Assembly (NCBI GenBank): GCA_903813345.2
Contig: CAIIXF020000001.1
Location: 49,123,885 to 49,187,884 of the forward strand
DNA from: Owenia fusiformis
Taxonomy: Eukaryota > Annelida > Polychaeta > Sabellida > Oweniidae
Reading direction: 5' to 3'
DNA length: 64,000 bases
The notes under the pieces are model-generated. The model made no database searches. It was not told the origin of the DNA and saw only the letters and a list, made by a program, of their open reading frames with translations. Positions 15,101 to 41,650 of this stretch are shown here, one piece after another; within the stretch, counting starts at the first letter, position 1; each line of letters opens with the position of its first letter. The position numbers were made by a program, and so were the translations under genes.

Positions 15101-18100
15101 ATGCCTTGTTATGTTTTGTGCCATATATGCATATCCCTAATCATAGTGATGAAGGGTCAACAAGTAAATTGAATTGATTTCATATATAGCTGACTGTGGT
15201 GGAGTACATAGTGTAACAACAGCCATGCAGACCATCACATCCCCCGAGTACCCTGGTAACTACCCTCACAATCTAAGGTGTCGATGGACCCTAGACGCCC
15301 CTGAGAATCAACAGATCTACCTGGAAGTCACAGACATAGATATAGAAGATGAGAGCTCTTGCCAATATGATTACATGGAGATCAGAGATGCACCTCTTGT
15401 AAGTTCTGTTAAAGGGCAAATAGCTGTAAATCTCAACTCAATAACCCTTAAAGGAATATTCCTTGCCAAACCATCTCTCTCCTCATATGGTAGCTATAAC
15501 CATATATATGCTTGCCATGTTTAGCAAAACACGCAAAAAATGTTTTGATATGGTCAAATTTGATCACTTAGAAATGTGATGCTCAATTCCAGTAAGCTAC
15601 CATCTTTTAAAATTTCACACAGGAAGTGTAAATAGCTGTAAATCTCATCTCAATAACCCTTAAATATATCTATTCGTAATGATGTGTAACTTACATGTAA
15701 TCAACAGACTGGAATCAATGGTCAGAAACCTTATTTTGTGGATCAATCACACATTTGTCAGCCAAACTCCATACAATCCAAAACTGTATAAATTCGAATT
15801 ATTATTTATCACCATCCACCAGTATTAACTTTGAATAAACCTGCACATGTGAACAACATGTTGGCGATTGATTATAATTTTATTTCTCAGTAAATTGACT
15901 TGATGCTAGTGGTGAATAAATAAATATTGATTTAATAGATTGTTATTACTTTGTTTGTAATTATAGGGTCTAAATGGTCAGTCTGTTCATGCTTGTGGGA
16001 CGGTAGCGCCACCTGCATTCCGTTCCCTAGACCGTAATGCCCAGATCAACTTTGTCACTGATGGCTCATCCGCTGGAAAAGGCTTCTCCCTTAATTACAT
16101 GATAGCATGTAAGACTCTTAACATAATCTTAAGCAATTAGACTGACTTAGTTTTAGGTGTGACTAATACACATTAATGTTATGAACTGGAACTATATAGG
16201 TTATTCTGTAATGAGTAGGGGAATTGACTCTCGCCTAAAATAATAATCAAATTAGTTGTACATATAAATGAAATCCAATACAATAGCATGTTCAATATAA
16301 CATTATTTTGTCAATGGAGGAAAATTAAAAAGGTGAATCATCATAAAAAGAATATGCAAGAGTCGTATAATTTGAAAACATGTCTTTTTCTAGCATGCAA
16401 CAGAACATATGAAGGAGACAATGGACGAATACTGAGCCCTGGTTACCCTGGCAACTATCCTGTAAATGCATTCTGTGAGGTGTCAGTGACAGTTCCTGAG
16501 GGTCATGGTCTCAGTTTGTTCTTTAACCAGTTCTATATTGAACCCCACACACAGTGCAGATATGACTACTTAGAGGTGGGTAGAGGGATCTCCTTTAATA
16601 TTCATTTTCACGCAGGATGCAATTTATATGAAATCCTTTGAATATCTAGTTTGATTGACTTTCATGAAATTCACATGATTACCTATTTTCATGGGCTTTC
16701 AATTCTAGTTGAAAGCCCATGATATTTTAGATATTGCCATATGTAACAACTTTCAGTGACAATGACCCCTTTCTATTTAACTTCTTGTTGTATTTAGATA
16801 ATAGCTATGTCCTGAAGCACATTGAAATTTAGAATTGAAGTCATTGTGACAATATTTTTAAAAATGGGACCCAATCTCAAATTGTGTTTTTATGTCTCTG
16901 TAGGTGTATAATGGTTCTGACGACAGTGCTGTCCTGATCCAGAAGCTGTGTGGCAGTTCTATTCCTAACCCAATCTTCCCATCTGGCAACAGTGTCTTCA
17001 TGAGATTTATCACAGATGCTTCTCTAACTCACCTTGGCTATGACATCACATATACATCATCACCAAATGGTACATTTATGTTATATATGTTATTATATTT
17101 TTATGTTATATAATGATAATATACATGTATTCTAGCTTTTGAATTATTATTGGGTCCACATTGTTTTTGGAGTTTCCGATTGAATGAAAGAATATTGGTG
17201 AGCAATATTAGTTGAAATCTTGGTAGACATTTAAATAGTACTGATCCATGTGTTCAAATAATTTTATTTTAGTTTTGTTTTCTTGGAGCTGCAACCACTA
17301 CATTAGGATAGATTTGTTGATATTAAAGGATTTGTGATACTTTACAGGCTGTGGAGGTAATATAACTTCAACATCTGGTAGCTTGACCAGCCCTGGCTAC
17401 CCAGGAAACTACCCTCATGACAAGACATGTGAATGGCTTATAACTGTACCTAAAAGACGTGTAGTTAAGCTGAAGTTTAGTGACTTTAACATGGAAGCCC
17501 ACTCAAGCTGCCAGTCTGATTACCTAGCTGTTTATGATGGACCCGATTCAGGGGCTAGACTTCATGGCCGTTACTGTGGGGCTGTAAGTAAATTATTTAA
17601 GAATATCATATATTTGACCGTTGTTTTCTCAGAGACTCATTTGTACTGTGTTTTTTTCGTGATGATCATTATGTTTAGAATCACCTGAAATACAATTTCC
17701 TTTGAATCATCCAAAATTGTCATTATTTTCCAAAAAGTTTGAAATCTCCCCACAGTATTGATTTATAGAATGGAATGTTATCACATTTCCTGTTTTGTTC
17801 AAAGAATTGAATCTTGGCGTGTTAATACTATTATTACTTAATATAGATTGCTAATAATATTACTTCTTCCTGTTTATGAGAGATCTTCTGTTGTTACGTT
17901 CTCAGGTGCCATTTTATTAATAAGTATCTCAGAAAAGTCATTGAACGCAACTGGTTAGTTTGCATTGCATGCCAGTTGGCATGATGGAAAGGTCCATGTG
18001 ATGTATGGCAAGTGATTTTAGACAGCCATATCTTTCACCACGAGTACTCTCTGGGCATAAATATAGTTGTTTTTATTAAAACAATATGTTTCTTTTGAGT

Positions 18101-18885
18101 GAAATCTGCATGAAGATAAAAATATCAATCGAAAAATTATGAATACCGGAGCCATGTCAACATTTTTTCCAAAATGTTGAGCCTATTTACTCAAAAGAGG
18201 ATCTTCTTTTTCTGATTTTTATAACATGAAAAGATTATTCAACAAGGGGTCTAAAACGTCTCTAAAAGTAGAATTGTTTGAAGGTCTAGTTTTGAAGATA
18301 TCAATTTTCGATGACCAAAATTATGCTGAAAATAATGGATAGCAGGAGTTTTTTCTATGGGAAAATAACATATTTCAAACACTATCCCTTTTTCAGGAAT
18401 TGTTAATATAGTGTAGAAGAAACTTTTGATATGTTTAAATTGAAAAAAACAAGATTCTCTTTTTAGAAAATAAGCCTGACATTTTTTAAAAAGTGCCAGG
18501 GTGGGGTCCTAATCCATAATTTTTCAGAGAATTTGATTGATATTTTACTATCTTCGGGACTTCACTTGAAAGACAACATATTGTTTTAATCAAAACCACT
18601 GTATTTATGGCCAAGAAGAACTCATGGTGAAAGATATGACCGTCCAAAATCACTTGCCATACCCCACATGGTCCTTTCAATTTGAGTTCCTCACCATTGC
18701 ATTACATGTTATTGATTAAAGTATTATAGCCAATATTTACGGCAATATTTACAGATATTGCAATTATTTTGTATTTATAGGTGAATCCAGCAGACTTTGA
18801 TTCGTCAACCAATCAGATCTTTATTCAGTTTAGATCAGACTCAGCAGATTCAGGAACTGGCTTCAGAGTTGAATTCTCTAGTTAG
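115..18885 (+). CDS. CUBN: Cubilin-like multi-CUB protein, 3' part (32 exons, 5' end outside window)
   Basis: Exons: 115-243, 513-645, 1359-1558, 1725-1909, 3115-3319, 3947-4150, 4534-4686, 5168-5349, 5544-5899, 6230-6408, 6718-6939, 7201-7350, 7614-7795, 8117-8285, 8505-8723, 9013-9165, 9378-9499, 9696-9921, 10214-10398, 10700-10859, 11065-11220, 12399-12587, 13046-13172, 13573-13790, 14112-14311, 14583-14745, 15190-15398, 15967-16108, 16394-16575, 16904-17069, 17348-17583, 18781-18885 (stop TAG). All phases agree and give 1934 codons. The product is one partial and 16 complete CUB domains of ~110 aa. Typical features are CGG near each domain start, SPxYPxxYP, CxW, a CxYDYxE acidic strand (the calcium-site region of cbCUBs) and G(R/K)FCG. 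Introns between domains are phase 1. Introns inside domains are phase 0, 1 or 2. No EGF, sushi or transmembrane segment is present, and the protein ends right after the last CUB. Cubilin (a peripheral endocytic receptor with 8 EGF and 27 CUB domains in vertebrates) is the only familiar protein with such a run of CUBs ending this way. Identity as the true orthologue rests on architecture only. Confidence 0.93.
899..1008. mobile_element. Foldback element, family A copy 1
   Basis: Perfect 28-bp inverted repeats at 899-926 and 981-1008 (TTATGTCACTATGACGTG...), with a second inner inverted repeat around CCCAAATATAG and CTATATTGGG. The centre contains CTCCCAAGGTCGGCC, which reappears in reverse complement in the copy at 24244-24356. 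It lies in the intron between the two exons of the first complete CUB domain. No coding capacity. Confidence 0.75.
1201..1293 (+). repeat. Dispersed repeat family C, copy 1 (deleted core)
   Basis: Starts with a short hairpin, ACCACCACAAGTGGTGACAT, followed by ATTGTTATAGTCTCC, and ends in CACATGTTAATGCCTTGTT. The same ends are found in eight other places in this window (see 44916-45455 for the full form). The internal tandem core is missing here. Confidence 0.7.
2288..2763 (-). pseudogene. Non-LTR retrotransposon fragment (reverse-transcriptase C-terminal region)
   Basis: An open stretch on the minus strand encodes the region just downstream of the RT fingers/palm of CR1/Jockey-type LINEs. 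It reads SHINYCSIAWGN, then [20 protein letters not shown], then EPIFKKLNLLKIYDI, and ends at a TGA with DFKKYIIAKYTDE. There is no upstream RT or endonuclease nearby, so this is a 5'-truncated, 3'-terminal copy. It sits in an intron of the cubilin-like gene, antisense to it. Confidence 0.8.
3440..3635. repeat. Probable dispersed transposon remnant
   Basis: Intronic block containing CCAGGGGGGCTGGAGCCCCC and, at its other end, CCCCCCTTGGCTAAAGCTGG followed by CTACGGGCCTG. These C/G-rich tracts stand out from the AT-rich surroundings and are typical of the ends of interspersed repeats. The family was not identified. Confidence 0.4.
4828..5022. repeat. Degenerate minisatellite in CUB intron
   Basis: About ten imperfect copies of a 16-19 base unit resembling AAGGGGTGAAATGTCT. 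Spacing and sequence vary. Purely intronic. Confidence 0.7.
7376..7612. repeat. TGTATTGTA low-complexity tract running into a splice acceptor
   Basis: Irregular repeats of TGTATTGTA and GTATATATTGTA fill the intron. The last copy supplies the acceptor TGTATTGTAG used by the exon at 7614. Confidence 0.65.
11755..12225. repeat. 29-bp minisatellite (about 16 copies)
   Basis: Tandem copies of a 29-base unit built around CTGAGTGTTTGCTACATTCA, with CCTGCATTA as the rest of the unit. Several copies are nearly identical. It lies in the intron between exons 11065-11220 and 12399-12587. No stable dyad and no spacers of changing sequence, so it is not CRISPR-like. Confidence 0.9.
13149..13290 (+). repeat. 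52-bp tandem triplication carrying an exon end and its splice donor
   Basis: Units begin at 13149, 13201 and 13253. Each contains GGTAGTTGAGCTCAAGTAAG, which is the 3' end of the CUB exon 13046-13172 plus its GTAAGT donor. The first unit is the true exon end. Units two and three are intronic. Using a later donor would read AAG TAA, an immediate stop, so only the first donor keeps the protein open. Confidence 0.88.
14951..15110 (+). repeat. Dispersed repeat family C, copy 2
   Basis: Diverged copy. It has ACATATTG...AGTCTCCAACTTTTTTGTG, GGCGGTTGATGTCTGGC, and the shared end GGTGACATTTTGCATGTTAA followed by TGCCTTGTT. Intronic. Confidence 0.7.
17987..18678. mobile_element. Foldback/MITE in last CUB intron
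   Basis: Imperfect inverted repeats of about 120-150 bases. The left arm opens GAAAGGTCCATGTG and contains GGCAAGTGATTTTAGACAGCC. The right arm closes CACATGGTCCTTTC and contains GACCGTCCAAAATCACTTGCC. No open frame of interest inside. It accounts for most of the 1.2-kb intron 17584-18780. Confidence 0.8.
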
Positions 18886-21800
18886 TTTCCCTAACCATCA
18901 GTAGATGGCATTGCTCACTAATTACAAAACATTCGTCAAACGAAATATTCAATTACGGTAATCACATATCCAACTAATTACTGTTATGGTGATTACTTGG
19001 TTATTGAACCTGTTCAACCCGATTCTATTTAGAGTAATAAGCTATTATTAAAATTTGAGGAAATAGTGAGCACTTACTTAGAAATCCGAGACTAATGTTT
19101 AAATTGTGTTGAGTGCAGTGTTGTATTTAATGGCTCGCATTACACAGCACCAATCTTATAAAATATGTGAACACGTAATATGATGTTACGAAAAAGGGAC
19201 CAAACAGCTGAAGACTTCAATGTGTAGTTCAACTTAGAATTCCAACCATTTTTAGAACTAACATTCCCATTTTTTGTTGGTGTATTTATGCTTCTTACAT
19301 TGTTTTTGCCTGTCATGGTTTTGATAAATTTACCTTATCTGTGGTTTTTATCTGTGGTTTTTGTTGATTTGCCTTAAGTTATGGTTGTATAAAAGATTTG
19401 TCCCATTGTTGGTTGTAATAAAATTGTGCAATCATCATAATCATTGGTTATATGTCATATCAATGAAATTATTCTATCTTTGATTATAATAAAATTATCA
19501 TATCATTGGTTTTAATGAAATTATTCTGTCTTTGGTTCTAATAAAATTGTCCCATTGTTTTTTTTTGTATTAAAATTGTCCAATTCTTGATTGTGATTGA
19601 ATAATTGTATCATTGGTTTTAAAATAAAATTGTCATATCGTTGGTTTTAATGAAATTGTCCCATCCTTGTTTGTATTAAAATTGTCATATTATTGATCGA
19701 AATAGAATTACCCTATCATTGACTCTCATACTATTATATATGTGTAATTATGATTTATTTCAGAGACATAAATGTACTATTTGTCTCTGTTTCTGTTGTG
19801 GTGTCAGTTTCAGTTTAATTTTAGTGTTGAATATCATTGAGAAACACCCTTATTAATGAATGTTATGCCTATCATAGTTGTATATAATTGTATATCATTT
19901 TCGAATGATGTGATTGTGTTATGTTAATAAGTAACATTACCTAGTATGCGTGATATAAGTGTGTATTTCATAGGTATATTGTCTAATTACATACTGACTG
20001 TCAAACGATTCGACATAAAATTTTGATTTTTTGTATTTGAGATCAGAGGAATGTGTATGTGAAATTTTTGACATACAGTATTTTCATTGTTATGTATATA
20101 TTTTAAATTGTTTGATCTACACAATTGTTAATGGAAATGTTATATTACTGTTGTGAACTGTGACTGAAAGATGAAAGTTATTTCAGTTATTATTATGTTT
20201 AAGATAATAACTTGAAATTATGGTAAAAATAAGATTGAAAATAATTTAGATCAACGGGACAATTATTCCAAGTGAATCAAGGTATTCTAGAGTTGCGGAC
20301 CTTTTTTTCCTGTGACTATTCTCTTGAAAAATGATAAAAGTGTATAACATGTCACTTAACACCTTAGTCATGTGAGAAATATGGTTGTTGTTACCCGCAG
20401 ACATTTTGATTAGATATTATTAAAGGTATTTTTCATTTGTGTCATAAGTGTACAGTGTCACTAACTAATAATATATGAAGTATAATTAAAGCTTCATAGG
20501 ATATGAAGAATTCTATCTCTTAATTAAAAGTCATCTACGTTTGTATCGCTAAGGAAACATGCATGGAATTTTGTCTTATTCTGGAAAATGATTGGATGAT
20601 ATTGAATAAATTGATGAGATCATTATTGGGAGATTCTGGACCATACAGCAATTCAAACATGGTAAACATTTTATAAATACTCAAAATTCCCCTGCAAACG
20701 ATGCCATATAGCCCAGTAATGAACTTTATGGAACAAAAGTTGTCTGAGTGTTGTCTTAGAAAGTGTTGCCTTAGAAAACTTGCAGTACAAAGCATTATAT
20801 ACAGCTGAATGTATAAGTGAATGTATAAAAAATAAAGATGTGCAATCCTCAATAAATGTACAGCTATATCAATTCTTCAATGTACAGCTGATGGCAAGTT
20901 TACAGGTGTCTTCAGCTTCATTTACAATGTATTTCTACAAAACTGTTTGAAACTAAGTATTAGTTAGTATTACATGTTCTTCAAAAGCAGAAGTATATAT
21001 CTATTACATAATTCATGGGCATATGCAATATTGTAAAATGGTGTTTTTGCAGCAGATCGCTAAATAATTTTTGCTTATTGTCCGTCCGTTTAAGCGATAC
21101 ACTTGAACAAATGATTTGTATATAAATTCATAGTTTAGTTATACATGTGCTGTTGTATGCCTACTTAGAATGTGTAGAAGCATATTTGTAGTATATATTA
21201 TAGAAAAAATCATATAGAAATGTTAAACAATATCAAAGTACATGTAAAATTGGGTCCAATTAATACCATTTAATACTTTATACAGTACATGTCTAGTGTC
21301 TTATGGAAAACTAGTCTTATACAATCAGACTTGTTTTCTATTTTTAGCTTCTTTAACCTTCATCATGTATTAAAAGGTATTGAATGGTCAACTTTTTTAA
21401 TCATTGTAAAATGTATGAAAACTGCTGTTAATAAATCACTGATATGATGAATGAATTATTTGTATAAAGATGATTATATTTTGTAATCAAATTATATTAC
21501 AAATTATATAAAAAAATAAAGAATTATATTTACAAGAAAATGATGAGTTAAGTAAATCTGTATTAAGTTCACCCAAGGTTACTTTCGCAGTTCAGAAAAA
21601 ATGTGTTTATGCATAATGTAGTTGTGTGACTGAGTGGGCCTCAACTACGGAAAAGAGATGTGTACACATCTACGTGTATGTCTGATGATCATGAGACAAT
21701 AGAGAGTGGGTGTTTCAGGTGACGACATTATTGCCTCTGCTATGAACTATTGCTGACCTCTTCCCTCCACTGATTTAAATAATATCTCAATTTCATTTAT

Positions 21801-22420
21801 TTTAAATTCACATTTTTTCATGCATCATCTACAAACTTAGCGATTCTTTTTATTTTCCTTGCAAGAACATCTAAGCATGCGAGTTAATATAGTCCATAAT
21901 GTTATTAATGGTACCGATAATGCTTTTTAATTCAAATGGATATCGGAACTAAAATGAATTCATGTATACTTGAACCATCTGTGATGTATAATTACATGTA
22001 CTGTAAAAATGAAAGCAAATAAGTCTAGGAAGACTTACAAGACCTCCAGAGGTGTACATAAAGTTATGATAAATATCGCACATGACGTCATTATTTAGTA
22101 ACTAATTTTTGGAATTTTATTAACTTTTAAGAAATGCAAGTTTAAATTAAATTCTACAAAACAATTGACTTACTAATTTGCAAATTTATAAACTTTCAAA
22201 AAATAAAACCCAAATGGAACTTGATCAGAGGACCATTACATGTTTTCTCATGTCTTATGACAACAGAGATTGGCACAATAAGCTTTAAATATACACATTC
22301 CTTAATACATAGTGAAACTGTAATTATCAGGAGGCGAGGAAATAGCTTAGTCATAAGTGTTAATTATCAATAGTGATATATTATAAGAGATAAGCAAGTC
22401 AGATTTCAACTGATTCCAAG
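18886..22420. other. Cubilin-like 3' UTR and intergenic spacer
   Basis: No convincing coding sequence on either strand. The first AATAAA after the stop is at 19418-19423, the earliest candidate poly(A) signal. 19395-19730 is a degenerate repeat of TGGTTTTAATGAAATTGTCC-like units that contains several more AATAAA hexamers. The rest is AT-rich, unremarkable spacer up to the GPCR start. Confidence 0.6.
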
Positions 22421-23755
22421 ATGAAGAACACGTGCATATACTTCTGCTGTTTCTTGATCAATTTGCAACTTAGAAAAACTAGTTCAATGAATTTTATTAA
22501 TGAGAATTTCACAAGTAATCATGTTTTCAATGCAACGAAGACTCCTTGGGTAGATTCAACAATCAACACAAGTCCTGAAGATGGATTCACAATGAATGGT
22601 AGACCACACTTCGTTGTTAGGAAAAATGAAACTGATGTTTTAAATGCAAACTTTCGAAGTGATGAGTTCATGATAAGTGCTGATAGCTATGGAACAGAGA
22701 ACAATAGTATCGAAACTGAAAACAATGGTCTAACAGAAAATGATAGTTTCACAGAACCGACTATCTTGGACCACAGTTGGACAAACAATAATGTGTCAAA
22801 CAGCAGTCTAGCCGATTTAGGAATTATAAAACCAGAACTGCTTAAGTCTCAAATGGTCATCCACATGACCATCGAATGCATCATCATGGTTGCAATCTGT
22901 GGTGGGAATATTGTTGTCCTCATTAGTATAGGGGTATACAAGAGTTTGCATACTGTGAACAACATGTTCCTGGTGAGTCTTGCGATGGGGGATCTGCTCA
23001 TGGGTGTGCTGGGCTCCCCAATGTCTATCATAACCCTATATGTCACTCCTCTTCTCTATGGGACTCATATACAGGACAAGTATCTCTGTGCCACCAGGCT
23101 CTTCAGTATGGTTAGCTCAGTAGGGATATCCGTTTACAGCATGGTTGGCATCGCAATTGACCGTTACACTGCCGTTGTGCGTCCATTGAGGTACCGTGAA
23201 TTGGTGACACGCTCCAAGGTTTTCTCCTACATTCTATTCGTTTGGGTTTACGTCATTGTAGGCTCAGCCTTTATCTTCTACAAAGATGTCATATTTTTCG
23301 AATCTGGAGAAATCTGCCGTTCTAATCTTGTGATGGACCAAGATTACTCGACGTTTCTGAAGGTTAACCTCTTGGTGGCATTTATAATCAGTACCGTGGC
23401 TCACTTTACAGTTGCGGTGGTGGCTACAAAGCATAAGGCACGCATCACAACTGAGCTAGCTCAATTTAACAACAACCTTGCTGTTGCATATCGCAAAGAA
23501 AGTAAAATTACCACGACCATGACTGTAATCGTTGGAGTTTTCATGTTGTGTTGGCTGCCATGGACTATCTCCTCAATGATAAATTGGCAGGAAGAACCAC
23601 AATGGTTTACATCTCTTCGCTATTATATGGTGGAACTTCACGTTGCAAACAGTGCTCTTAATCCCTTGATTTATGCATACAGGCTGAAGCCAATGAGAAA
23701 AGCCATGGGACGCATTATCAGGTTTGATTACAAAGGTACAATAAGTGAGAGCTAG
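22421..23755 (+). CDS. Class A (rhodopsin-family) GPCR, orphan, intronless
   Basis: 444 aa in one exon. A possible cleavable hydrophobic leader (residues 1-16) precedes a long Asn/Ser/Thr-rich extracellular N-terminus with at least six N-glycosylation sequons. Seven membrane segments follow. Hallmarks: GGN with N163 (1.50), LAMGD with D191 (2.50), C223 (3.25) pairing with C299 in the second extracellular loop, DRY at 247-249, W in TM4, CWLP at 377-380, and NPLIY at 414-418. The residue at 3.32 is Met (230), not the Asp of amine receptors. TM5 lacks the usual Pro 5.50. The AIDRYTAVVRPLRY and NPLIYAYR stretches look most like the adenosine/amine branch, but no ligand can be named. The start has A at -3 and is followed by the hydrophobic leader. 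A candidate poly(A) signal AATAAA lies at 24220-24225. Confidence 0.93.
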   Translation: MKNTCIYFCCFLINLQLRKTSSMNFINENFTSNHVFNATKTPWVDSTINTSPEDGFTMNGRPHFVVRKNETDVLNANFRSDEFMISADSYGTENNSIETENNGLTENDSFTEPTILDHSWTNNNVSNSSLADLGIIKPELLKSQMVIHMTIECIIMVAICGGNIVVLISIGVYKSLHTVNNMFLVSLAMGDLLMGVLGSPMSIITLYVTPLLYGTHIQDKYLCATRLFSMVSSVGISVYSMVGIAIDRYTAVVRPLRYRELVTRSKVFSYILFVWVYVIVGSAFIFYKDVIFFESGEICRSNLVMDQDYSTFLKVNLLVAFIISTVAHFTVAVVATKHKARITTELAQFNNNLAVAYRKESKITTTMTVIVGVFMLCWLPWTISSMINWQEEPQWFTSLRYYMVELHVANSALNPLIYAYRLKPMRKAMGRIIRFDYKGTISES

Positions 23756-24243
23756 ATTGTATAAATCATAATGAAAAAAAATGTGGGAATCATCTCTGAA
23801 TGAATGACAAAATGATAAATCACAGTTCTAAATGAAAAAAAGTAACCTCAATTCTTAAAATCATTATTACGTTATTACAAGTATTTACAATATTTTGACT
23901 CTGCAAAATAGACCAAAACAAATAGTAGATAAATTTTTCAAGTCTTGACCCACCAAACAGCCGTCATAGAGCAAATGTGACTGAGGCTTAATTCACACAT
24001 ATCTAGGCATCACATTCTGGCCAATAAGAACATGGTATAGAGATTCTATATTTCACAATGGATGAATGGTTAATGAGGGAAAACTGTAATGAGAGGAAAA
24101 ACATTGAACAAAAACTAAATACTGGTAGTATCATATAATGAAAGGTTGACCACTCAATAAGTTTCTGGTTGAATTTTATTCTTTTTAATGATGTGTGAAA
24201 ATAATTTATGCATGGATTCAATAAAGTGTGGGTGATTTAGAGG

Positions 24244-24356
24244 TTATGTCACTATCGTGGCATATATGCCCGAGGTCTCAGTGATATATGGCCCGACCTT
24301 GGGAGGGACATTGATCTCTGAGAACCGAGGGCATATGTGCCACGATAGTGACATAA
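24244..24356. mobile_element. Foldback element, family A copy 2
   Basis: Inverted repeats 24244-24271 and 24329-24356 (TTATGTCACTATCGTGGCAT...) with one mismatch. The core GCCCGACCTTGGGAG is the reverse complement of the core of the copy at 899-1008, so the two belong to one family. Confidence 0.75.
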
Positions 24357-24360
24357 ACGA

Positions 24361-24614
24361 TTTATAACATACCTATGATGATGTAGACTGGTCAGAGAGT
24401 ACCATTTTCTTAAAGAATTGACAAACAAATGGTTTGAAAATGATTGAAATGAGTTTAGAAAAATTGCTCGCGCAGTTTTAACTTCGATTGATTGGTTATG
24501 ACGTCAGCGCCTTGACCAATCAGAAAGTTAGCGGGCGCGGGCTTTTCAAAACTTATATTGGCCCGCTGTCTTGTGTACACTTTGCACTATACATCATCAT
24601 AGGTATGTTATAAA
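24361..24614. mobile_element. MITE with ~24-bp terminal inverted repeats
   Basis: Ends TTATAACATACCTATGATGA and TCATCATAGGTATGTTATAA are perfect inverted repeats. The interior has the G/C-rich stretch TTAGCGGGCGCGGGC, unlike its surroundings. It directly abuts foldback A copy 2. Confidence 0.75.
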
Positions 24615-25499
24615 TGCACTTATTTCTTGTATGCTAGCTTTTGAACTCCTTCTCCAATTCTCATTTAAAGTCTTATAAAAGAACCCAAAACAAAATAAAG
24701 TCTTATAAAAGAACCCAAAACAAAAAAAATATCTCAAATCAATTGAGTCATGTGCTAAAATCCTTTAATAGAGAATAATTAATACACAATTTGATTGGCG
24801 AGTATATAGGGCCTGTGACACAGGTTTTTGAATGTAAATGTTAGATTTACAAAAAATAAATATGGTACCATTAGGTAGGCCAAGGCCAATTCTTCGTACT
24901 GTTCCTTCCTTCATTTAAAAGTATCGAACAATTTAATAACAACTTATTATTCAAATGTGTGATATCATGAAGTTTGTGTTCAAAGCTGAAGATTCATCAT
25001 ATCATTGCTCCAACGCAGTAACATGGAGCCATCTATAGCCAGTTTTGAAGTTAATGAATGATTTAACTACTTGATTATTGGTTTCAAGAATATATTTGTC
25101 TAGTCATAATACAACATTGACTTTTACAAAATAAATCACAGTTGTTACCAAGACATCTACATCTAGACTTTTACTACATAATCATAGAGAGTTTTACAGT
25201 AGTAGGACTACTATGTTGTACACATACAAATATTTACACTTTATACAAATATAAATCTAGCAATTCCTTCATTATTTTGAGATAAATCGATTCTCACTAT
25301 ATTGCATGCTTTAAGAAAGTTCAATTTCACTAAAAGTTCTTAATACAGAGGTCAATATCTTCCAAAAACACAAACATAGAATTTGCCGATAGCACATTCC
25401 GTGTATAAAAGAGATTAGAGGATATTGCCTGCTTACAGGATTATGCATCATTAGAATGTTCTATTATTAATAGTTCTTGTCGCCATTATTAATATGGTT

Positions 25500-41395
<15,896 letters not shown>

Positions 41396-41403
<8 letters not shown>

Positions 41404-41650
41404 CTTGGATTTAAAAGTAGGTCAAAATAATAGTCAGGAAATGATGACCTATATTTAAATTATTGCAATTATAAAAATTTTTATATATATGAATTTTATT
41501 TATTTTAAATAAGTGATCCAACCAGAGAGTCGATGGACCAATAAGGGACAAAAATATTGAGATATTTTTTTATAGCTTTATAAAAGAACCAATCAAATCG
41601 ATAGGATCCCTTCAGTCCCGTCTAAAAAGTATCCACGTCGAAAATAAGAA
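41396..41650. promoter_or_regulatory. Divergent promoter shared by SMARCC and COPZ1
   Basis: Only 247 bases separate the two start codons. CCAAT boxes lie at 41538-41542 and 41589-41593. The SMARCC start codon sits inside CCAAGATGGCGAAC on the minus strand, matching the YY1 core AAGATGGCG that often overlaps start codons in housekeeping genes. Function is inferred from layout and motifs only. Confidence 0.6.

Larger units (their letters stand above)
23756..25499. other. GPCR 3' UTR and spacer between convergent GPCR and SMARCC
   Basis: No coding sequence seen. Holds foldback A copy 2 (24244-24356), a 254-bp MITE immediately after it (24361-24614), a 30-bp direct tandem duplication at 24667-24726, and AT-rich sequence that should include the SMARCC 3' UTR (minus strand). 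Confidence 0.6.
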
